From Candidatus Eiseniibacteriota bacterium (GTDB taxonomy: Bacteria > Eisenbacteria > RBG-16-71-46 > CAIMUX01), in contig JACKCR010000005.1 of the NCBI GenBank assembly GCA_020633975.1, forward strand, positions 356,282-420,281: a stretch of DNA of 64,000 nucleotides, read 5' to 3'. Position 1 is the stretch's first letter. Each line of letters begins with the position of its first letter. A model generated the notes under the pieces. The model saw only the letters and a list, made by a program, of their open reading frames with translations. It was not told the DNA's origin and did no database searches. This document shows positions 27,231-35,887 of this stretch, one piece after another. Made by a program: the position numbers and the translations under genes.

Positions 27231-28742
27231 CTAGAGGAACTGTACTCCTTGAGCGAGCGGGAGTTCATTCGACCAGTTGATCGTGTTCGTCTGCCGACGC
27301 ATGTAGGCCTTCCAGGAATCGCTCCCCGCCTCGCGACCGCCTCCGGTCTCCTTCTCTCCGCCGAACGCGCCACCGATCTCCGCTCCGGAGGTGCCGATGT
27401 TGACGTTCGCGATCCCGCAGTCGCTGCCGCGGGCGGAGAGGAACTCCTCGGAGGCCTGGAGATTCCGCGTGAAGATCGCACTAGAGAGCCCCTGGGTGAC
27501 CGCGTTGTGGTGGCCCATGGCTTCCTCCAGAGAGTCGACAGTGAAGACGTAGAGAAGTGGGCCGAACGTCTCTTCCTGAACGATCGCCATGTCCGGACGT
27601 CCGGTCGCAATGGTCGGCTCGCAGAAGTTGCCCGGACGGTCGAGACGGTTGCCTCCACAGAGGATCTCGCCGCCTTCCTTCTTCACCTCCGCGATCGCGT
27701 TCATCACGTCGTCCACCGCACGCGGAGTGATCAGCGGTCCCATCAGGGTGTCGCGGTCGAGCGGATCGCCGATCCGGATCGTTCCGTAGGCGCGGACCAA
27801 CTTGTCCCGAACCTCGTCCGCGATCTTCCGGTGGAGGAACACGCGACGGGTCGAGGTGCAGCGCTGTCCCGCCGTACCCACTGCGCCGAAGAGGATGGCG
27901 CGGAGCGCGAGGTCGAGATCTGCGTCGTCCATCACGATGATGGCGTTGTTGCCGCCGAGTTCGAGGAGAGAACGCCCCAAACGCTCCGCGACGACCTGGC
28001 CGATCTTGCGTCCCATCTTGCAAGAACCGGTGGCCGAGATGAGCGGAAGACGACGGTCCGCGACCATCTTCTCTCCCACCGTAGCCGAGCCACCGACCGT
28101 GAGACAGAAGAGACCGCCGAGCCCTTCCGGCTCGATGACGCGGTTGACGATGTTCTGGACAGCGATGGCGCAGAGCGGGACGTCACGGGCCGGCTTCCAG
28201 AGCATCGTGTCTCCGCAGACGGCGGCGATCATCGCGTTCCAAGACCACACGGCGACCGGGAAGTTGAAGGCCGAAATGATTCCGATCGTACCGAGCGGAT
28301 GCCACTGCTCGTACATCCGGTGTCCAGGGCGCTCGCTGTGCATCGTGTTGCCATAGAGCTGACGGGAGAGACCGACCGCGAAGTCGGCGATATCGATCAT
28401 CTCCTGCACTTCGCCCTCGCCCTCGGTGAGGATCTTCCCCATCTCCAGGCTGACCAGCTTACCCAGCGGCTCCTTGTACTTGCGAAGCTCGTTCCCGACC
28501 TGGCGCACGATCTCGCCCCTGCGGGGAGCTGGGATCATCCGCCACTTCTCGAAGGCGCTCTGAGCAGCCTGAACCGCCGCCTCGTAGTCGTCGGTCCCCG
28601 CATTCTTGATCCGGGCGATCGGCTCTCCAGTCGCCGGGTTGACGCTCACGGTCTCTTCGCCGGAGGGGTTCTCGATCCATCCGTCCGCGTAGGCACCTGA
28701 GTTCACCTCGGCAATGCCGAGATCCTTGAGAAAGTCCATCAT
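27231..28742 (-). CDS. ALDH7-type aldehyde dehydrogenase (alpha-aminoadipic semialdehyde dehydrogenase/antiquitin-like)
   Basis: A ~503-residue NAD-dependent aldehyde dehydrogenase. Features include NSGAYADGW near the N-terminus, SLEMGKILTEGEGEVQEMID, EQWHPLGTIGIISAFNFPVA, the glutamate in LELGGNNAII and the catalytic Cys in GTAGQRCTSTRRVF. These match family 7 (antiquitin/AmaB), which oxidises alpha-aminoadipic semialdehyde in lysine breakdown and related aldehydes. No other lysine-catabolism gene is visible nearby, so the in vivo substrate is unproved. Two consecutive ATGs (28742, 28739) follow GGAGGATAGGGAG; either may be used. It is divergent from mtgA. Confidence 0.9.
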   Translation of the reverse strand: MMDFLKDLGIAEVNSGAYADGWIENPSGEETVSVNPATGEPIARIKNAGTDDYEAAVQAAQSAFEKWRMIPAPRRGEIVRQVGNELRKYKEPLGKLVSLEMGKILTEGEGEVQEMIDIADFAVGLSRQLYGNTMHSERPGHRMYEQWHPLGTIGIISAFNFPVAVWSWNAMIAAVCGDTMLWKPARDVPLCAIAVQNIVNRVIEPEGLGGLFCLTVGGSATVGEKMVADRRLPLISATGSCKMGRKIGQVVAERLGRSLLELGGNNAIIVMDDADLDLALRAILFGAVGTAGQRCTSTRRVFLHRKIADEVRDKLVRAYGTIRIGDPLDRDTLMGPLITPRAVDDVMNAIAEVKKEGGEILCGGNRLDRPGNFCEPTIATGRPDMAIVQEETFGPLLYVFTVDSLEEAMGHHNAVTQGLSSAIFTRNLQASEEFLSARGSDCGIANVNIGTSGAEIGGAFGGEKETGGGREAGSDSWKAYMRRQTNTINWSNELPLAQGVQFL

Positions 28743-28841
28743 CTCCCTATCCTCCGGTCTCGTCGGGACGACGTTTGGCGACAATCCGGTGAGAATAGCG
28801 CTCGGGGGCGGCGGAATCCAGAGTGGCGGGAGAGGGGATTC

Positions 28842-29567
28842 ATGACAACGCACCGAAAGAGAAGCTCCGGGAAGCTATCTGTCCGGCACCGCCTCGTACG
28901 CCGCTTGCTCCTGGCCTCCGCGGTGTTCTTCCTAGGATTACCCATGGTCCTCCTCCTCTCCCTCCGCTGGCTCCCACCACCGAGCTCAGCGCTGATGATC
29001 GAACGAAGGCTCTCCGGACACTCGCCCCAGATCACGTATGAGTGGGTGGATCTCGACCAGATCTCACCTCAAGCGGTGGTGGCGGTGGTCGCCGGAGAAG
29101 ACCAGAAGTTCGCGCTACACCACGGCTTCGACAAGGAAGCGATCGAAAGTGCTCTGGAGGAGCACGAGGATGGAGGGCGTCTGCGCGGAGCGAGCACGAT
29201 CAGCCAGCAGCTTGCGAAGAACCTATTCCTTTGGCCCGGACGGAACTACCTGAGGAAGGGACTCGAGGCCGTCTGGACCGTTGGTATCGAGCTGGTATGG
29301 CCGAAGCGGAGGATCATCGAGGTATACCTGAACGTCGTCGAGTTCGGCGAAGGCACCTTCGGGGTCGGGGCCGCCAGTCACAGGTACTTCGGGAAGCCCG
29401 CCGCTCAGCTCACCGCTTCCGAGGCGGCGCTTCTCGCCGCTGTGTTGCCAAACCCACACCGGATGCGCGTTTCAGCGCCGTCCCCCTACTTGCGGCAGCG
29501 TCAGTCGTGGATCCAGGAGCAGATGGTTCAGCTTGGCGGGCCGGCCTATCTCGACAGCCTAGACTGA
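28842..29567 (+). CDS. mtgA: Monofunctional biosynthetic peptidoglycan transglycosylase
   Basis: A 241-residue family GT51 enzyme: one N-terminal membrane helix (LLLASAVFFLGLPMVLLLSL), catalytic Glu in VVAGEDQKFALHHGFD, then GASTISQQLAKNLFL and KRRIIEVYLNVVEFGEG. There is no transpeptidase domain. It polymerises lipid II into glycan strands at the inner membrane. Length and motif order match MtgA. Confidence 0.95.
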   Translation: MTTHRKRSSGKLSVRHRLVRRLLLASAVFFLGLPMVLLLSLRWLPPPSSALMIERRLSGHSPQITYEWVDLDQISPQAVVAVVAGEDQKFALHHGFDKEAIESALEEHEDGGRLRGASTISQQLAKNLFLWPGRNYLRKGLEAVWTVGIELVWPKRRIIEVYLNVVEFGEGTFGVGAASHRYFGKPAAQLTASEAALLAAVLPNPHRMRVSAPSPYLRQRQSWIQEQMVQLGGPAYLDSLD

Positions 29568-29623
29568 CCCTTTCGCCTGCCTCTGACGTGTCCCGTTCTC
29601 CAACGCCCCACTTCCAGAGAGAG

Positions 29624-29651
29624 TAGACACGACACGCGTTTGTGGTACGCT
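29624..29651 (+). promoter_or_regulatory. Candidate promoter of rho
   Basis: TAGACA (29624-29629), a 16-nt spacer, TACGCT (29646-29651), leaving a ~100-nt leader before the rho GTG. Long leaders are usual where Rho controls its own synthesis. Confidence 0.35.
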
Positions 29652-29759
29652 GCGCGGCAGGACTGGGCCGAACGCTCGTCCTCATTCTCGAGCTCGATTC
29701 GAGCAAGGTGACGGGCCCGCCACGCGAGAGGCCCCCTTCCCCAGAAAGCAGGAGTTCCC

Positions 29760-31100
29760 GTGACGCCGAATTCCAGTGATTCCTCGGCGAACAAGAGCAC
29801 CCGGCGACGCCGGCCGCGCCGTTCCGGTAGACCTTCCGGAGCCCGGTCGGACGGACCGCAGCCCGAAGAGGGCAATCGCGCAGACGCGGACGCGGGAACG
29901 AGTGGCGCCGGAGGATCCGGGGGATCGGGGGCGTCTGGTGGCTCGGGCGGATCGGGGGGACAACGAGGCGGTGGCGGCGGCGGACAGACGAGAGGCTCCG
30001 GTGACCGCCGGCGCTCCCGGCGACGAAACGGCGGAGACCGGCCTCGAAGCGGACAAGGTGGCCCTGGCAGCGGAACGAGTGGACTCCACGGAAGTCGGGG
30101 CCCCAGGCCGAACCGAAGTGACAACCGCGGGCGGCCCCGCAACCAACAGAGCAGCGGCGGAAGAGGACGACCGGGCGGAGGACGCGGCGGTGGTGGTGGT
30201 CGCGGTCAGCGCCGTCGGGACCTCCTCGACAGCCTGAAGATGCTCCACCGAGGCGTGAGCGTCGATCCCTACGAGCGCCTCGTCCTGGAAACGACTCCGG
30301 ATGCCTACTCCAACCGGGTCTTCGATCTCATCGCGCCGATCGGCAAGGGACAGCGGTGCCTGATCACGTCTCCCCCCAAAGCCGGAAAGACCATGCTCCT
30401 GATGGCGGTGGCGGAGGCCTTGATCAAGAACCACCCGGAAGTCGAGGTGATCTGCCTTCTCATCGACGAACGTCCGGAAGAGGTGACCTACTTCCGTCGC
30501 GGCGTTGCTTGTGAAGTCGTTGCCAGCTCGAACGACATGCACCCGAACGACCACGTCAAGACGGCAGAGGAAGCGGTAGTGCGTGTGGCAGAGGAGGTCA
30601 GTGCCGGTAAGGACGTCGTCCTGCTACTCGACTCGATCACGCGGCTTGCGCGCGCCTACAACCTCGTGAGCGACGGTACGGGGCGGACGCTGTCCGGCGG
30701 TATCGATGCGTCGACCATGTATGGGCCGCGCCGGATCTTCGGTGCTGCGCGGAAGATCGAGAACGGCGGAAGCCTCACCATCCTCGGCACGGCGCTAGTC
30801 GATACCGGTTCGCGAATGGACGAGGTGATCTTCCAAGAGTTCAAGGGCACGGGGAACACCGAGGTGATGTTGAACCGTCACCTCGCGGACAAGCGGATCT
30901 ATCCCGCGATCGACATCCTCGCGAGCGGCAGTCGGAAAGAAGAGAAGCTCTACGCCTACGAAGAGGTGCGGGCGCTCCACACGCTTCGCCGCTTCCTGGC
31001 GGATCGTCGCCCCGAAGAAGCCATGCTCGGACTCATCAAGATGATGGACCGGTATCCGACGAACCGGGAGCTTCTCGAGGCGATCGTCGGCGGAGCCTAA
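29760..31100 (+). CDS. rho: Transcription termination factor Rho lacking the N-terminal OB domain, with a Gly/Arg-rich region instead
   Basis: The C-terminal ~290 residues are a normal Rho ATPase: [18 protein letters not shown] (Walker A), [16 protein letters not shown] (Walker B), [10 protein letters not shown] (Q loop), [11 protein letters not shown] (R loop region). Before it, residues 1-~150 are a low-complexity Gly/Arg/Ser/Pro region with RGG-like and poly-Gly runs. The usual Rho_N helix bundle and cold-shock/OB fold (with its GFGFLR-type motif) are missing, and only the linker ([19 protein letters not shown]) precedes the ATPase. The GTG start has AGGAG upstream, and no OB-fold coding sequence lies further upstream. 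RNA is presumably captured by the disordered basic tract. It converges with the bactofilin gene with a 4-nt overlap. Confidence 0.93.
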   Translation: MTPNSSDSSANKSTRRRRPRRSGRPSGARSDGPQPEEGNRADADAGTSGAGGSGGSGASGGSGGSGGQRGGGGGGQTRGSGDRRRSRRRNGGDRPRSGQGGPGSGTSGLHGSRGPRPNRSDNRGRPRNQQSSGGRGRPGGGRGGGGGRGQRRRDLLDSLKMLHRGVSVDPYERLVLETTPDAYSNRVFDLIAPIGKGQRCLITSPPKAGKTMLLMAVAEALIKNHPEVEVICLLIDERPEEVTYFRRGVACEVVASSNDMHPNDHVKTAEEAVVRVAEEVSAGKDVVLLLDSITRLARAYNLVSDGTGRTLSGGIDASTMYGPRRIFGAARKIENGGSLTILGTALVDTGSRMDEVIFQEFKGTGNTEVMLNRHLADKRIYPAIDILASGSRKEEKLYAYEEVRALHTLRRFLADRRPEEAMLGLIKMMDRYPTNRELLEAIVGGA

Positions 31101-31561
31101 GCGGCCTTGACGTCCTCGACGGACTTCGGGAGCGGGGCGTCGACCTCCTTCTCCCGACGAGCGCTCTCGCCCATCACGCATCCGCCCTGGAAGAAGACCG
31201 AGTCCTCGATCTTGAGCGACTGCGCGTGGATATCTCCCTCGACGTGCGAGCCGGAGAGCAGGACGACCTTTCCCTCAGCGTAGATGCGGCCCTTGACCCG
31301 CCCGGCTACGGTGACGTTCCGTCCTTCGACCTCGGCTTCGACCACCCCGCTGGCGCCGACTTGGACGTCGCCGTCCGCGCGGATGCTGCCTTCGATCCGT
31401 CCGTTGACGACGAGGTTCCCCGTCGTATGCACCTTGCCGGAAAGACCCGCCCCGGTGGCGACCTGCGTGGTCTCCTGCGACCCGGAGGGAGTGTTCCGGC
31501 CCTGCGGGCGTGCGGGGGCGGGAGCCTCGACCTTGGGGGTTTCCTTAGTGTTCCGGAACAT
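31097..31561 (-). CDS. Bactofilin (polymer-forming cytoskeletal protein)
   Basis: The 154-residue protein has a disordered Pro-rich N-terminus (~40 aa) and then a bactofilin beta-helix: GKVHTTGNLVVNGRIEGSIR, ADGDVQVGASGVVEAEVEGR, VAGRVKGRIYAEGKVVLLSG, SHVEGDIHAQSLKIEDSVFF, ending in a polar tail. Bactofilins form filaments that scaffold cell-wall or polar proteins. The ATG at 31561 has AGGAGG upstream; the longer frame is rejected. Its stop overlaps that of rho (CTAA). Confidence 0.9.
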   Translation of the reverse strand: MFRNTKETPKVEAPAPARPQGRNTPSGSQETTQVATGAGLSGKVHTTGNLVVNGRIEGSIRADGDVQVGASGVVEAEVEGRNVTVAGRVKGRIYAEGKVVLLSGSHVEGDIHAQSLKIEDSVFFQGGCVMGESARREKEVDAPLPKSVEDVKAA

Positions 31562-31811
31562 GAGCGAGCATCCTCCTGATGACCTCGGACTTGGATTGGG
31601 GCCCCTGGAGAGGGTTATCGGCGAGAAATGGCCAAGCTTGAGCCATCTCGGGGACGGCCGACACGCTGCGCCGTGCGATCCGTCCATTTCCCCCATGCCT
31701 CGGCTCCCCTATGCTCCCCAGGATCCGACGGTAGCCGGAATCGACTCTGGCGACTGAATCTCCTGAATAGGCCGGGACCGCCTGGGTATGACTTCCCGGA
31801 GGTCTCAGGAA

Positions 31812-32459
31812 ATGACCGCGACACTCTCGATCCCGATGAACCCAAGCTACGGACGAACCCAAGACATCCCCTTCGTCGTCACGGAACTGGACCGTGAGGA
31901 ACGCGACCTCATCCTGCGTTGCCAGCGTGGTGAAAAGGCCGCTTTCGAGCCGATCGTGACCCGGTACATGCGGCGTGCTGCCGCCTTTGCCTTGGGATGG
32001 GTGGGCAACCGGGACGACGCTCTCGACCTATCGCAGGAGGCGTTCGCACGGGCATATCGGGCGATCCACCGCTTCGATGCCGATCGTCCGTTCTACCCTT
32101 GGTTCCACCGGATCCTCCGGAACCTCTGCATCAACCATATCGGCCGCTCGCGCTACAAGCGGGAGATCCCGCTGGAGGACGCGATCCCTGTCCGCAGCGG
32201 AACGTCGTCGCCGCAAGAGGACGCGGAGAGGTCCGAGCTTCGCAAGCTCGTCTGGGAGGGGATCGCACGCGTGTCGGAACAGGACCGCGAGATCCTGATC
32301 CTCCGGGAGTTCCAGGACCTGAGCTATACGGAAATCGCCGATGTCCTCGACATCCCCAAAGGAACGGTCATGAGCCGTCTTCACAACGCCCGCCGCCGAC
32401 TCCGGGACCGGATCAACGAGATCTCGCGCGTCCCCCTGGCCGGGTCCGAGGAGGAGTGA
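31812..32459 (+). CDS. ECF-family RNA polymerase sigma factor (RpoE-like)
   Basis: A 215-residue sigma factor: region 2 (AFEPIVTRYMRRAAAFALGW, DDALDLSQEAFARAYRAIHR) and region 4 (SEQDREILILREFQDLSYTE, IADVLDIPKGTVMSRLHNAR). A ~30-residue N-terminal extension is extra. Starts at 31788 and 31812 are both possible; the second follows GGAGG…CAGGAA. It is coupled to the next gene (TGATG), the classic sigma/anti-sigma arrangement. Confidence 0.9.
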   Translation: MTATLSIPMNPSYGRTQDIPFVVTELDREERDLILRCQRGEKAAFEPIVTRYMRRAAAFALGWVGNRDDALDLSQEAFARAYRAIHRFDADRPFYPWFHRILRNLCINHIGRSRYKREIPLEDAIPVRSGTSSPQEDAERSELRKLVWEGIARVSEQDREILILREFQDLSYTEIADVLDIPKGTVMSRLHNARRRLRDRINEISRVPLAGSEEE

Positions 32460-32902
32460 TGTCTCGGGATTGGAACGAGCTGATCAGCGCCTACTTGGAC
32501 GGCGAGCTCGATCCCGCGGAACGGGAGGAGTTCGAGCAGAGGCTCGAAAGCGGTGACGTTTCACGGACGGAGTTCGAGGAGATGAAGGCAATGCGAGGAC
32601 TGACGGGATCGGTTCAGTTGCGAGCGTTTCCGGACCATGAGTGGGATCGGTACTGGGCCAAGACCTACAACCGGATGGAAAGGAATCTCGGCTGGATCTT
32701 CCTCTCCCTCGGTGCCATCGTGCTGGTCTCCGCCGGTCTCTACGAGCTCCTCCGGGAGCTCGTTCTCGACGGGGCGAGTCCGTGGTGGCTGCGAGCCGCC
32801 ACCGGCTCTGCGGCGCTCGGAATGGGCGTCCTCTTCGTTTCCGTGCTGCGCGAACGCCTCTTCGTTCGCAAGACCGATCCGTACAGGGGGATCGAGCGAT
32901 GA
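32459..32902 (+). CDS. Probable anti-sigma factor without zinc ligands
   Basis: The N-terminus (WNELISAYLDGELDPAEREE, FEQRLESGDVSRTEFEEMKA) fits the anti-sigma N-terminal helical domain, but the H-x3-C-x2-C zinc site is absent: the predicted protein contains no cysteine. Two membrane helices follow (WIFLSLGAIVLVSAGLYELL and AATGSAALGMGVLFVSVL). The start overlaps the sigma stop by one base, with GGAGGAG upstream. The function is inferred from position and the N-terminal pattern. Confidence 0.75.
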   Translation: MSRDWNELISAYLDGELDPAEREEFEQRLESGDVSRTEFEEMKAMRGLTGSVQLRAFPDHEWDRYWAKTYNRMERNLGWIFLSLGAIVLVSAGLYELLRELVLDGASPWWLRAATGSAALGMGVLFVSVLRERLFVRKTDPYRGIER

Positions 32903-33213
32903 TCCTGGTGACGACGAACGACGTGGCGGGGCGGGAGATCACCGAAGTTCTCGGCCTCGTCCGCGGAAGCACGATTCGAGCTCGACACATCGGGCGCGAC
33001 ATCCTGGCACGGATGCGCGGCATCGTCGGCGGAGAAGTCTCGGAGTACACGAAGCTCATGGGCGAGAGTCGGGAGCAGGCACTCGACCGCCTCGTGCAGG
33101 AAGCCCGAGAGTTGGGTGCCGACGCGGTCGTCGGACTGAGGTTCACCACCTCCGAGGTCATGGATAGCGCTGCCGAAATCTTGGTCTACGGCACCGCGGT
33201 CAAGCTTCGCTGA
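32899..33213 (+). CDS. YbjQ family (UPF0145, DUF74) protein
   Basis: A 104-residue protein matching the YbjQ pattern: ILVTTNDVAGREITEVLGLV, RGSTIRARHIGRDILARMRG, LGADAVVGLRFTTSEV, ILVYGTAVKL. The family is a small pentameric 'heavy-metal-binding' fold of unknown role. It overlaps the anti-sigma gene by 4 nt (ATGA), so it belongs to the sigma operon. Confidence 0.9.
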   Translation: MILVTTNDVAGREITEVLGLVRGSTIRARHIGRDILARMRGIVGGEVSEYTKLMGESREQALDRLVQEARELGADAVVGLRFTTSEVMDSAAEILVYGTAVKLR

Positions 33214-33300
33214 CCAAGGCACGACACCTCCCTCCCACCTCGGGCATCTCTTCCTCGGATCGGGACAAGCTGCTGGGCGGACGGGAACGGGAGGTCGGCG

Positions 33301-35061
33301 ATCGCCGGACACGACAAGAAGAAGCGAAAGGTCGAGCTGGCCAGCGTACGCCGGGCGTTCGTCACCCTGATCTGGCCGCGCCGGGGCCTTCTCTTCCTGG
33401 GTCTCCTCCTCATTCTGATCAACAGGCTCGCCGGGCTCGTCCTTCCCGGAGCGACGAAGATCCTGATCGACGATGTCATCGGGCATCAGAACCGTACGCT
33501 GCTCCGAACCCTCCTTCTCGCGGTCGGCGGCGCGGTCACCCTTCAGGCCATTACGAGCTTTCTCCTCACCCGTCTCCTCAGCGTGCAGGCCCACGGACTC
33601 ATCCGTGACCTTCGCGTGCGCGTGCAAGAGCAGGTGATCCGCCTCCCCCTCCGCTACTTCGACGACACGCAGACGGGAGCGATCGTCTCGCGCGTCATGA
33701 ACGACGTGGAGGGAGTTCGCAACCTGATCGGCACTGGACTTGTCCAACTCATCGGAGGAATCCTCACGGCGATCGTCGCGGGGGTTCTACTCGTCCGCCT
33801 CGATCCGCTCCTCACCCTGATCGCAATCGCTCCGCTCGCGGTCTTCGGAGTGGTCTCCTTGCGGGCATTCGGGTTCATCCGTCCGATCTTTCGGGAGCGC
33901 GGCGCGATCCAAGCGGAAGTGACCGGGAGGCTCACGGAGACTCTAGGCGGCATCCGCGTCGTCCGGGGCTTCCACGCCGAAGACGCGGAACGGAACGCGT
34001 TCCGGTCCGGCGCAGAGCGCCTCTTCCAGAACGTGAAGCGTTCACTCACCGCCACGAGCTTGGTCACGAGCAGCGCCACCCTCCTCATGGGGATCACGAG
34101 CGTGATCATCATGGCGGCAGGCGCGCAGCGGATCCTCTCCGGCGGGATGACCGTTGGCGACTTCTTCGCGTTCACGCTCTACCTCGGCTTCCTCGTGGCT
34201 CCAATCGTCCAGATGAGCAACATCGGCACCCAGATCACGGAGGCGTTCGCAGGGCTCGATCGTATGGACGAGATCCTTGGCATGGACCGGGAAGGCGAGG
34301 AATCTAGTCGTACGAACGTGCTGGAGACCGTTCGCGGCGACGTCGAGTTTCGCCGCGTATCCTTCGGATACGAGGAGGGCGTCGACGTTCTTCGGGAAGT
34401 CGACTTCGTCGCTCCGGCCGGAACCGTCACCGCGCTGGTCGGTAGCTCGGGATCCGGGAAGACGACTCTTGCATCGCTCGCGGCGTCCTTCATCACCCCG
34501 CGAGATGGCGTCGTTGCGATCGACGGCATCGACCTGTCCACGATCGCGCTCGACAGCTACCGGAGATACTTGGCCGTGGTCCTCCAGGACGAGTTTCTCT
34601 TCGAGGGAACGATCCGGGACAACATCCTGTTCGCCCGTGCGGATGCAGACGAGGCAGCACTCGAGACCGCCGTCCGCGCCGCTCATGTCCACGAGTTCAC
34701 CGATCGGTTCGAGAAGGGACTCGACACCGTGATCGGTGAGCGGGGCGTCAAGCTCTCCGGGGGGCAACGCCAGAGAGTTGCCATCGCGCGTGCGCTCATT
34801 GCCGATCCTCGGATCCTCATCCTAGATGAAGCGACCTCGTCTCTCGACACCGAGAGCGAAGCGTTCATCCAGGACAGCCTCTCCCGACTCCTCCAAGGTC
34901 GCACCACCTTCGTGATCGCTCACCGGCTCAGCACTATCCGCCGTGCGGATCAGATCCTGGTGCTCGAGGACGGCCGCATCGTCGAACGAGGCACCCACGA
35001 GGAGCTCATCGCGGCCGAGGGGCGGTATCACCAGCTCTACACCTACCAGGCGCGGATCTAG
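33301..35061 (+). CDS. ABC exporter (MsbA/BmrA-type half transporter), apparent ATC start
   Basis: A ~586-residue fused membrane/ATPase subunit: six hydrophobic helices, Walker A GSSGSGKTTL, Q loop VVLQDEFLFEG, signature LSGGQRQR, Walker B ILILDEATSSLD and the H loop VIAHRLS. It probably exports lipid, a lipid-linked glycan or a hydrophobic compound as a homodimer. The frame is open from the previous gene's stop with no ATG, GTG or TTG before a GTG at 33583, which would delete the first two helices. The best place to start is ATC at 33301, six bases after GGGAGGT. This is either a rare AUC start or an ATG altered by mutation or sequencing error. Confidence 0.88.
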   Translation: MAGHDKKKRKVELASVRRAFVTLIWPRRGLLFLGLLLILINRLAGLVLPGATKILIDDVIGHQNRTLLRTLLLAVGGAVTLQAITSFLLTRLLSVQAHGLIRDLRVRVQEQVIRLPLRYFDDTQTGAIVSRVMNDVEGVRNLIGTGLVQLIGGILTAIVAGVLLVRLDPLLTLIAIAPLAVFGVVSLRAFGFIRPIFRERGAIQAEVTGRLTETLGGIRVVRGFHAEDAERNAFRSGAERLFQNVKRSLTATSLVTSSATLLMGITSVIIMAAGAQRILSGGMTVGDFFAFTLYLGFLVAPIVQMSNIGTQITEAFAGLDRMDEILGMDREGEESSRTNVLETVRGDVEFRRVSFGYEEGVDVLREVDFVAPAGTVTALVGSSGSGKTTLASLAASFITPRDGVVAIDGIDLSTIALDSYRRYLAVVLQDEFLFEGTIRDNILFARADADEAALETAVRAAHVHEFTDRFEKGLDTVIGERGVKLSGGQRQRVAIARALIADPRILILDEATSSLDTESEAFIQDSLSRLLQGRTTFVIAHRLSTIRRADQILVLEDGRIVERGTHEELIAAEGRYHQLYTYQARI

Positions 35062-35221
35062 CGGCCCACTCCCGGAACCCGCACGAGACGGCCTCCTCCG
35101 CTCGTGCACTGCGTATCATGCAATCCCACCCAGCCCTTCGCGCGCTCCGCTGCTCGTGCTAGTCTTCTTGCGGCCTCGTGCGTTTCGCCTCCAACCGGTC
35201 CGTCTCCGTGAAGGGAGTTCG

Positions 35222-35887
35222 ATGCGCCTCCTCGATCCGTCCAAGAAACAGATCTGCTCCTGTCTTTCGCTCCTCTGCCTCCAGCTCTCGGTGCTCGCCT
35301 CGTCAACACCTGCGACAGCCGGCGACACGGAACCCGTTCGCAGCGGGCCCCACGCCGTTCAGCTCGCCGTGGGCCCATGGTCGTTGGTGGACCAGGACCT
35401 GAGGGACGCACTCGGCACCGGAATCGCAATCGAGTTCGCCTACGCGGCGAAGCTCCGCGCCGATCGTGGTCCCTGGCTCGACGTCTCTTTGGGCTACCAA
35501 AAGAGTTCGGGCCCGCTGCTCGATCGCGATCCGACATTCGAACTCGACGATTCGGAGCTAACCGTGGTCCCGTTCTCCATCGGAATCCGCGGACTCCTAG
35601 CTCCCGACTGGGAGACGGCGCCTGTCCGAATCTACGCGGGCGTGGGCGTTACGTGGGCCGGCACCCGTTGGTCCACGCACTTCAAGGACCCGGAAACCAA
35701 CAGCACGTTCGGAGGCTACGTCGAGCTCCGGCCTGAAGTTCGGATCGGCGAACGTGTGCATCTCTTGCTCCGGCAACGCCTGTTGCTTCTGGCGGACAAC
35801 CGGTTCGACGACTCGTCGATGGAGCTGAACGCAAGCGGGCTCGTTCTCTCCGCGGGAATCCGCTACGACATCTGGGGAGGTGAGTGA
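35222..35887 (+). CDS. Outer-membrane beta-barrel protein, OmpA/OmpX-like size
   Basis: The 221-residue protein has a signal peptide (CLSLLCLQLSVLASSTPATA) and about eight amphipathic strands (for example AIEFAYAAKLRADRGPWLDV, PVRIYAGVGVTWAGTRWSTH, ASGLVLSAGIRYDIW). The final strands suggest a small eight-stranded barrel. The terminal residues are GGE, so it lacks a canonical C-terminal Phe. GGGAG precedes the ATG. It is coupled to the DUF2330 gene, which starts on the A of its TGA. Confidence 0.7.
   Translation: MRLLDPSKKQICSCLSLLCLQLSVLASSTPATAGDTEPVRSGPHAVQLAVGPWSLVDQDLRDALGTGIAIEFAYAAKLRADRGPWLDVSLGYQKSSGPLLDRDPTFELDDSELTVVPFSIGIRGLLAPDWETAPVRIYAGVGVTWAGTRWSTHFKDPETNSTFGGYVELRPEVRIGERVHLLLRQRLLLLADNRFDDSSMELNASGLVLSAGIRYDIWGGE

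Noticed and set aside
26778-28700. 640-codon open frame on the plus strand
   Set aside because: It lies opposite the thioredoxin and ALDH genes, which have clear motifs; its translation is Arg/Asp/Val-rich shadow sequence typical of high-GC antisense frames.
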